A DNA stretch of 64,000 bases, from contig NZ_RHNZ01000011.1 in assembly GCF_003946395.1 (NCBI RefSeq), forward strand, positions 33,855 to 97,854, given 5' to 3'. The notes beneath the pieces are model-generated. The model was not told the DNA's origin. It did no database searches and worked only from the letters and a program-made list of their open reading frames with translations. The stretch comes from Levilactobacillus fuyuanensis (lineage in GTDB: Bacteria; Bacillota; Bacilli; Lactobacillales; Lactobacillaceae). A program made the translations under genes and the position numbers. This document shows, piece after piece, positions 58,356 through 64,000 of this stretch (positions are counted from its first letter, which is position 1; each line of letters starts with the position of its first letter).

Positions 58356-61300
58356 TTAGTCCTTACGTTTCCGGAATAAACGCCATGCACCGAGGATAAA
58401 GGTGCCCATTAACGCACCCAACCAAGCCAATTTCGACTGACCTTCGTTGGTCTGCGGGAGGTCTCCATTGCTGTTGTCCTCAGTAGCCACATCCTGACTA
58501 GCCCGGAGTAGTGGATTTTCAAATCCGTCATAACTACCGCCAGTGAAAGTGTCGCCATCGACATCAGAGGTGTGGCTTGCCGCAATCCCATCCGCAGCAC
58601 CCATATCTGTGAAGTCGGTCGTCGAATTACCAGAACCATTTCCATTAGTTGTTCCAGTCGTGTTATCAGTGTCGGCATCGTCTGAGTCGCTGGTCGTTTG
58701 ATCAGTCTGAGCATCGCTGTCTGCATCACTGGTCACATCCGTATTGCTATCGGAGCCAGCTTCACTATCGCTGCCAGGATCATTTTCGTTGCCGTTAACA
58801 TCCCCTGCACCGGCATTGCTGTCGGAGCCTTCTGAGTCGGAGTTTCCAGCGTTACTATCGGAACCCTCTGAATCAGAGTTGCCAGTGTTGCCGTCCGAGC
58901 CTTCGGAATCTGAATCGCCGGTATTGCCGTCCGAACCTTCTGAGTCAGAGTCGCCATCATTCCCATCTGAACCTTCTGAATCTGAACCTTCTGAATCTGA
59001 ATCATCTAAATTGCCGTTGGAGTCGGAATCTTCCGAGTCTGAATCACCAGTGTTTCCATCCGAATCTGAATCGCTAGTGTTACCATCTGAACCCTCTGAG
59101 TCAGAGTCACCAGTGTTGCTGTCCGAACCCTCTGAATCTGAGTCACTAGTATTACCCTCTGAACCTTCTGAATCTGAGTCACCCGTGTTACCGTCAGAAC
59201 CCTCAGAATCCGAATCGCTGGTATTATATGAGCCTTCTGAGTCTGAATCGTTAGTATTGCTGTCCGAACCCTCGGAGTCTGAATCACTGGTATTGCCGTC
59301 GGAGCCTTCTGAGTCAGAGTCGCCAGCATTTCCATCTGAACCTTCTGAATCTGAATCGCTGGTGTTGCTATCTGAACCCTCTGAGTCAGAATCACCAGTG
59401 TTGCTGTCCGAACCTTCTGAATCAGAGTCACTAGTATTACCCTCTGAACCTTCTGAATCAGAGTCAGTATTGCTGTCCGAACCTTCTGAGTCAGAATCAC
59501 TAGCATTGCCTTCTGAACCTTCGGAATCCGAGTCGCTAGTATTGCCGTCCGAACCCTCTGAGTCGGAATCGCCGGTGTTGCCATTGGAGCCTTCCGAGTC
59601 AGAATCACTGGTGTTATCTGAGCCCTCGGAGTCAGAGTCATCTGTGTTACTGTCAGAACCCTCAGAATCCGAGTTGCCAGTGCTACCGTCGGAACCTTCT
59701 GAATCTGAATCACTGGTGTTATCTGAACCCTCGGAATCAGAGTCATCTGTGTTACCGTCGGAACCTTCTGAGTCAGAATCGTCAGTGTTACTGTCGGAAC
59801 CTTCGGAATCCGAATCGCTGGTATTTCCATCAGAACCCTCGGAGTCGGAATCACTCGTATTGTTGTCGGAACCTTCTGAATCGGAGTCGCTAGTATTGCC
59901 GTCGGAGCCTTCCGAGTCTGAATCACTGGTATTACCATCGGAATCCTCGGAGTCGGAATCACTAGTATTGCCTTCTGAACCTTCTGAATCCGAGTCGCCA
60001 GTGTTACCGTCGGAGCCTTCTGAGTCGGAATCACCAATATTCCCGTCGGAACCTTCTGAATCCGAGTCACTACTGTTGCCTTCCGAACTCTCAGAATCTG
60101 AATCACCAGTGTTACTATCGGAACCTTCTGAATCCGAATCGCTGGTGTTGCCATCAGAACCTTCTGAGTCGGAATCACTCGTATTGCCTTCTGAACCTTC
60201 TGAATCCGAGTCGCTACTGTTGCCTTCTGACCCCTCTGAATCTGAATCACCAGTGTTACTATCGGAACCTTCTGAATCCGAATCGCTGATGTTTCCATCA
60301 GAACCCTCGGAGTCAGAATCACCAGTGTTACCATCTGAACTTTCTGAGTCTGAATCACTGGTGCTGTCGGAGCCTTCTGAATCCGAATCACTAGTATTAC
60401 CTTCTGAACCCTCTGAATCTGAATCACCGGCGTTGCCATCAGAACCTTCTGAGTCAGAATCACCAGTGTTGCTGTCGGAGCCTTCTGAATCCGAGTCACC
60501 AGTATTGCCATCTGAGCCTTCTGAATCGGAGTCACCAGTACTGCTATCCGAACCATCCGAATCACCTTCAGATGCATTCTCATCGGTATCGTCAGTGTTC
60601 TCGTCAGTGTCACCATCTGATTCATCAGTGGTTGTGTCACCACCATCAGAGTCTGTATTTTCATTTCCGGCATCCGACTCATTTGTGTCTGAACCACCAG
60701 TATTTTCTTCTGATCCTTCTGAATCCGAGTCACCTGCATCACTGGTAGTCGTGTCAGAATCGTTGGTGTCGGTCTCAGTCGAGTCGGAATCATTGGTGTC
60801 ACTATTGTTATCTTCTGAGCTTTCATTGTCGGAAACGTCTGGCGTCCCATCTGAACTGGTATCGCCTGTACCATCCGTAGCTAAGTCACCGGTACTCCCA
60901 TCGGAAGTTCCTGTATCCGGCGCTTCTAAATCCGTATCGGTCCCGGCTGAGTCATCACCATTTGTGGCTCCTGACTGACCGGCGTCCATCCCTTCATTAC
61001 CAGTAGTCCCAGTGTTACCATTATCGTAATTTCCAGAACCATCCGTGTCCGTCGCTGGTGTCTCGTAATTGTTACTGCCATCAGTGGTCGTCTCAGTACC
61101 ACCTGCAGTGCTGCCCGTATCCGTAACAGGTTCACTTACACCGGTTGTAACGTCCTGGCTGTTATTGTTTTCACTAACAGTTGTAGTCGAACTACCATTA
61201 CTTGCACTGTTATTGTTTTCACTAGTTTGTGGCGTCGTGTTAGTTGTGGTCGGGGTAGTGACAGTTGCCGGTTGTGTGTTAACTTCGCTCGTACCGTCCG

Positions 61301-61445
61301 TCACATTGTCTACCGCTTTAGCTGGCGCTTGTTCCGTCCGTAATGTGTTGGCTTTTGCCGCAACTGGTTGATCTGCAAACATCCCTGTCCCTACCAGTGC
61401 AGCTGCCGCGGTGAGCCAGAGGCTCGTTCTTACGTTTTGCGTCAT
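58356..61445 (-). CDS. Giant Ser-Asp repeat surface protein with LPxT anchor
   Basis: A 1,029-residue cell-wall protein. Start ATG 61445 after GGAGGAG; signal peptide MTQNVRTSLWLTAAAALVGTGMFADQPVAAKA. A Ser/Thr/Asn/Gly-rich segment follows, then about 45-48 copies of a 12-residue unit of form SDSEGSDGNTGD (about residues 300-890), a short A-rich and acidic segment, and C-terminal sorting signal LPQTN, hydrophobic helix and RKRKD. Like Sdr/Clf stalks it probably holds nothing but stalk: no folded ligand domain is visible. The unit is 36 bases, with mixed synonymous codons. Role in adhesion or aggregation is likely. Long ORFs on both strands in this region are shadows of the repeat. Confidence 0.93.
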   Translation of the reverse strand: MTQNVRTSLWLTAAAALVGTGMFADQPVAAKANTLRTEQAPAKAVDNVTDGTSEVNTQPATVTTPTTTNTTPQTSENNNSASNGSSTTTVSENNNSQDVTTGVSEPVTDTGSTAGGTETTTDGSNNYETPATDTDGSGNYDNGNTGTTGNEGMDAGQSGATNGDDSAGTDTDLEAPDTGTSDGSTGDLATDGTGDTSSDGTPDVSDNESSEDNNSDTNDSDSTETDTNDSDTTTSDAGDSDSEGSEENTGGSDTNESDAGNENTDSDGGDTTTDESDGDTDENTDDTDENASEGDSDGSDSSTGDSDSEGSDGNTGDSDSEGSDSNTGDSDSEGSDGNAGDSDSEGSEGNTSDSDSEGSDSTSDSDSESSDGNTGDSDSEGSDGNISDSDSEGSDSNTGDSDSEGSEGNSSDSDSEGSEGNTSDSDSEGSDGNTSDSDSEGSDSNTGDSDSESSEGNSSDSDSEGSDGNIGDSDSEGSDGNTGDSDSEGSEGNTSDSDSEDSDGNTSDSDSEGSDGNTSDSDSEGSDNNTSDSDSEGSDGNTSDSDSEGSDSNTDDSDSEGSDGNTDDSDSEGSDNTSDSDSEGSDGSTGNSDSEGSDSNTDDSDSEGSDNTSDSDSEGSNGNTGDSDSEGSDGNTSDSDSEGSEGNASDSDSEGSDSNTDSDSEGSEGNTSDSDSEGSDSNTGDSDSEGSDSNTSDSDSEGSDGNAGDSDSEGSDGNTSDSDSEGSDSNTNDSDSEGSYNTSDSDSEGSDGNTGDSDSEGSEGNTSDSDSEGSDSNTGDSDSEGSDGNTSDSDSDGNTGDSDSEDSDSNGNLDDSDSEGSDSEGSDGNDGDSDSEGSDGNTGDSDSEGSDGNTGNSDSEGSDSNAGNSDSEGSDSNAGAGDVNGNENDPGSDSEAGSDSNTDVTSDADSDAQTDQTTSDSDDADTDNTTGTTNGNGSGNSTTDFTDMGAADGIAASHTSDVDGDTFTGGSYDGFENPLLRASQDVATEDNSNGDLPQTNEGQSKLAWLGALMGTFILGAWRLFRKRKD

Positions 61446-61548
61446 CTTTTCTCCTCCAGATTTCCTTTGTCTTCTGTTCTCTCTGCCGATAATCAATATA
61501 CTATCAAGTTAACCGATAGAAAGAAACAAAAACCGATTCTGGCAATCA

Positions 61549-61584
61549 AAAAAGGAACCCCTGCCAACTGACAGTGATTCCTTT
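61549..61584. terminator. Terminator-like hairpin upstream of the SD-repeat gene
   Basis: AAAGGAA..CC..TG pairs with CA..TTCCTTT with mismatches; T-run on the minus strand. It would end transcription from the C39 genes. It is related to the hairpins at 57758 and 58196. Confidence 0.55.
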
Positions 61585-61671
61585 CACGAAAAACGTTGAT
61601 TTAACAGCGTTTATAAAATAAAAACATTTATATCGAAATGATAACGGCTGACAAACATCCTCGTGAATTGC

Positions 61672-62526
61672 TTAACGGATAGAAATTGCACGCGAATGCC
61701 GGGAATGGTAAACAGTCATGAAGTTCCCAGTCGATGTCCAATAAACCTTGTTGGGCCAGCCTTTCTCCATGTATGGATCAGCAACGAGAAACTTCCCATG
61801 CTTGTAACCGACTAGAGCCAGAACGTGGTACGGCCGTTGCTGCTGCATCCGCCAAGCCCCAGCGAAGACGACAGCATTGCCACGCTTCACTTCACGGATG
61901 AGTTGAGCTTTAGAAGCACCTGTGATGTTTGTGGCTAGCTGATCATATGTCTTGGCATATTTGGTGAGCGGTGCCGGATAGATGGTCCGTGTCTCGCCAG
62001 GCCGACTCTCCGTGTAGGGATTGCCAACGAAGCCCTTAGTTGGCGTCTTAGCTTTGGGCATCCGGTTAATGATGGTCTTGAGACTGGTTTTGGTCGCAAT
62101 CCCCTTAACGGAGAGTGCCATCTTTAAACTAGCGGCTTCACAAGCGTTCGGCGCATATGTAGGGTACAGCTGACTCGTATACGTGTAAGGTAACACATAG
62201 GAAGTTGGGAGTTTGACAGCAGTCGCATTGATCCAACCATAGTTATGCCCACGCCGACTTAATTGAAAATACGTCGTCTGGCCTTTCTTAGCAACCTGAT
62301 TGACTTGCATGAGTTGCCCAGCCAAATTTCCCGCCTTCCGGACACTCTTAACCCCTTTTACGTAAGGTTTATTCCACAGACGCCACCCTTTTGACTTGAT
62401 CACACGTGAGTTGTACTGACGTCCAGACTTCACCGAATATGTGGTACTAGCACTTGCAGTCTGAACACCTGCGAACACTAGTCCTACAAACGCGGCAATA
62501 CTTAATAATTTGATTCCTTTTTTCAT
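61672..62526 (-). CDS. Secreted C39-like peptidase
   Basis: A 284-residue secreted protein with signal peptide (MKKGIKLLSIAAFVGLVFAGVQTASA). An N-terminal SH3-like part (about 28-105, ending HNYGWINATAVK) precedes a C39/papain-like domain: catalytic Cys in YAPNACEAASLKMAL (about 129), His in RPYHVLALVGYKHG (about 234) and Asp in FLVADPY (about 249). It is 10 bases downstream of a paralogue. It may process surface peptides, or be a bacteriocin-type maturation enzyme; the function is open. Confidence 0.8.
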   Translation of the reverse strand: MKKGIKLLSIAAFVGLVFAGVQTASASTTYSVKSGRQYNSRVIKSKGWRLWNKPYVKGVKSVRKAGNLAGQLMQVNQVAKKGQTTYFQLSRRGHNYGWINATAVKLPTSYVLPYTYTSQLYPTYAPNACEAASLKMALSVKGIATKTSLKTIINRMPKAKTPTKGFVGNPYTESRPGETRTIYPAPLTKYAKTYDQLATNITGASKAQLIREVKRGNAVVFAGAWRMQQQRPYHVLALVGYKHGKFLVADPYMEKGWPNKVYWTSTGNFMTVYHSRHSRAISIR

Positions 62527-62537
62527 GCTATTTCCCC

Positions 62538-63437
62538 CTATTGAATCGCAACTGCGAAATGCTTGTAATTATAACTACGAGCAAACTTGCTTGCGGAAAC
62601 CCAATATTTCCCTTGGTTCGGGTCCGCAACGTGATAGTGGCCCTTCTTATAACCATCCAGTAACATGACATGACTATTGTTGATGCCAGTGCCCCAGAAG
62701 TAATGGCCATACTGTGCCTTCGCAAAGTGAAGCGTCACGTAGACCACAACCGGATTATGTAAACGCAACTGTGACCGCAGCGTGCTCAGACTGGCACCAG
62801 TCATGTTCTTAACGGGTTCGTACTGATTACCCCACTTTGCCAATGGCTTGGGGAAGATCGACTGAAAGACGCCAGGCGTGACTTTGTAAGGACTTCCTGC
62901 GAAGCCGTTATTCGGGTTGTTATTCTTACTCCGGGGAAGATGCTTCATGAATGCTACCAGTCCAGTGGACTTCAGCACACCTTTATAATGTAAGCCTTCC
63001 AGTAAGCTGGCGGATTCACAACCCATCCAAGCCTTAACAGCATTCTGACTGATATAGGGTGCGTTCAAGTTAACAGCGCTGGGTGTCTTCAGGTACTTAT
63101 GCCAGACCCAACCAGAATAAGCTTTATTGCCATTACTGATAGACGTGACGTAATAATACCGATACTGCTTGCCGTTAGCTTTCTGAATCAGTGCAGACTT
63201 ACTGATAGCCCATGCTGTCTTGGGAAAGCTGGCTAGATTGTGGTTGGCGGTCATCGTCAGTTGCCCGTCCGTCGTCTTAAATGCGTATGTTTTCCCTTTG
63301 GTATTCCCTGTGACCTTTCCAAAGGTCGTGACATTCTTTTGAGAAACGATGTGCTGAGTGGCCGCCTGAGCCGTCACCAAGCCAAAGCTCCCTACAGCAA
63401 CCCCAGTTAAGAGTGTTGCTAAAATTTTCTTGATCAT
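62538..63437 (-). CDS. Secreted C39-like peptidase, paralogue
   Basis: A 299-residue secreted protein with signal peptide (MIKKILATLLTGVAVGSFGLVTAQA). SH3/GW-like N-terminal region (YRYYYVTSI..YSGWVWHKYLK) then C39-like domain with Cys in WMGCESASLLEGL (about 140), His in NNSHVMLLDGYKKG (about 256) and Asp in YHVADPNQG (about 270). It precedes the related gene by 11 bases, so they are co-transcribed. A pair of TAATC-type palindromes lies about 70-110 bases upstream. Confidence 0.8.
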   Translation of the reverse strand: MIKKILATLLTGVAVGSFGLVTAQAATQHIVSQKNVTTFGKVTGNTKGKTYAFKTTDGQLTMTANHNLASFPKTAWAISKSALIQKANGKQYRYYYVTSISNGNKAYSGWVWHKYLKTPSAVNLNAPYISQNAVKAWMGCESASLLEGLHYKGVLKSTGLVAFMKHLPRSKNNNPNNGFAGSPYKVTPGVFQSIFPKPLAKWGNQYEPVKNMTGASLSTLRSQLRLHNPVVVYVTLHFAKAQYGHYFWGTGINNSHVMLLDGYKKGHYHVADPNQGKYWVSASKFARSYNYKHFAVAIQ

Positions 63438-63505
63438 CTACTAAACCTCTTTCTATGTAGTCATTCTCAGCCCTATTCAATTACTGCAGCAAGGACATAC
63501 TACAA

Positions 63506-63546
63506 TAATCGATTAACTGGTGACCATGTCATAATCAACTTGATTA
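63506..63546. promoter_or_regulatory. Paired palindromes before the C39 genes
   Basis: TAATCGATTA (63506-63515) and TAATCAA-c-TTGATTA (63532-63546), both built from TAATC half-sites. They lie about 70-110 bases upstream of the first C39 gene, as expected of an operator pair. Confidence 0.4.
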
Positions 63547-63641
63547 CGACACGTATTTATCAGGTCCTCACACCTGACACAAAGCCAGTATACAGCCGGA
63601 TAGTGTCAGAAAACAAGGCCACAGCCACTTCCCTCAGAATC

Positions 63642-63683
63642 TAAAAGGTCCCCGTAACGCATAGCCGGTTACGGGGACCTCCT
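63642..63683 (-). terminator. Terminator after tRNA-Thr
   Basis: AGGTCCCCGTAAC pairs with GTTACGGGGACCT, followed by TTTT on the minus strand. Confidence 0.85.
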
Positions 63684-63692
63684 ATTCTGATA

Positions 63693-63765
63693 AGCCGCTT
63701 ATTGGATTTGAACCAACGACCTCTTCCTTACCATGGAAACGCTCTACCTGCTGAGCTAAAGCGGC
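63693..63765 (-). tRNA. tRNA-Thr (GGT)
   Basis: A 73-base gene on the minus strand without encoded CCA. Acceptor GCCGCTT/AAGCGGC, D arm GCTC/GAGC, anticodon arm TTCC-ATGGTAA-GGAA with anticodon GGT, T arm closing GTTCAAAT loop. It reads ACC and ACU. It is downstream of the 5S gene, past a terminator. Confidence 0.93.
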
Positions 63766-63807
63766 ATACTACCATTATCGTTGATATTGGAAATAATGGC
63801 AATAAAA

Positions 63808-63830
63808 AAAGAACCCTCACAGGGTTCTTT
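63808..63830 (-). terminator. Terminator of the rRNA operon
   Basis: AGAACCCtgtgaGGGTTCT followed by T-run on the minus strand, directly after the 5S gene. Confidence 0.85.
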
Positions 63831-63835
63831 CGTTC

Positions 63836-63952
<117 letters not shown>

Positions 63953-64000
63953 CTATAAGAGAACTTCTTCCCTCAAAACTAGATATTATTCAATTATTTT

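Noticed and set aside
58800..60560. 36-base repeats as a CRISPR array
   Set aside because: Units are in-frame coding repeats without spacers of unique sequence; no cas genes.
59006..60874. 622-codon minus-strand ORF in another frame of the repeat
   Set aside because: A frame-shifted reading of the same repeat, with a monotonous sequence.
58744..60978. 744-codon plus-strand ORF over the SD-repeat gene
   Set aside because: It is the antisense shadow of the repeat: Ser/Asp/Glu codons give stop-free frames on the other strand. No start region or family.

Overview
The window looks like chromosome of a Lactobacillaceae species, most like the Levilactobacillus/Lactiplantibacillus side of the family. 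This rests on gene order and content: metG-tatD-rnmV-ksgA-veg-ispE-purR-glmU-prs in Firmicutes order, DUF1934-rpoE-pyrG, mevalonate-pathway mvaA, catabolic acetolactate synthase with acetolactate decarboxylase, DUF3290/DUF421 and DUF2975/XRE pairs, and an LPxT-type Ser-Asp repeat surface protein. The species call is inference; no 16S or 23S gene is inside the window. A 5S rRNA gene and tRNA-Thr sit at the right edge, the tail of an rRNA operon read leftward.

Layout. 0.5-2.8 kb: MacB-like ABC exporter behind a palindrome-rich leader. 3.4-6.3 kb: alsS-aldB diacetyl/acetoin operon, divergent from a MarR regulator with a matching pair of candidate operators. 6.4-7.0 kb: RelB/YafQ-like toxin-antitoxin pair. 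7.1-10.1 kb: pyrG (with CTP-type attenuator leader), rpoE, DUF1934. 10.4-13.2 kb: TrmB regulator, TauE/SafE permease and ornithine-cyclodeaminase-like enzyme, an accessory-looking operon. 13.4-16.7 kb: LipL-like octanoyltransferase, YwfO-like HD protein, a HAD remnant and an intact Cof HAD phosphatase. 16.7-17.4 kb: HigBA. 17.7-39.7 kb: mostly minus-strand housekeeping block (prs, glmU, purR, zinc ABC operon, alpha/beta hydrolase, UDG-like, ispE, veg, ksgA, rnmV, tatD, metG, DUF72, sirtuin, mvaA, Ppx, trpS with T-box). 40.2-57.7 kb: helD, membrane and secreted proteins, antiporter, serine hydrolase, GNAT, HAD, FAD oxidoreductase, Rgg/MFS pair, DUF3290/DUF421, NUDIX. 58.3-63.5 kb: cell-surface cluster with a 1,029-residue Ser-Asp repeat protein and two tandem secreted C39-like peptidases.

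The most unusual signals are non-coding. (1) An intergenic repeat family of about 150-200 bp has six copies plus one remnant. The copies share a multibranch secondary structure whose closing stem has entirely different sequence in each copy yet stays paired, as expected for a structured RNA or a structured DNA element. (2) Between metG and tatD, flanked by two inverted copies of this element, lie ten DnaA-box-like nonamers (each one mismatch from TTATNCACA) in about 250 bp next to an AT-rich stretch: a candidate chromosomal DnaA-binding locus outside oriC.

Regulation visible in sequence includes a Zur-type box before the zinc operon, PurBoxes before purR, a Trp T-box before trpS, a pyrG attenuator, an inverted repeat at the trmB start site, and palindrome pairs before marR/alsS and before the C39 genes. 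Start codons were moved from the longest ORF wherever a Shine-Dalgarno sequence or family N-terminus favoured an internal start.
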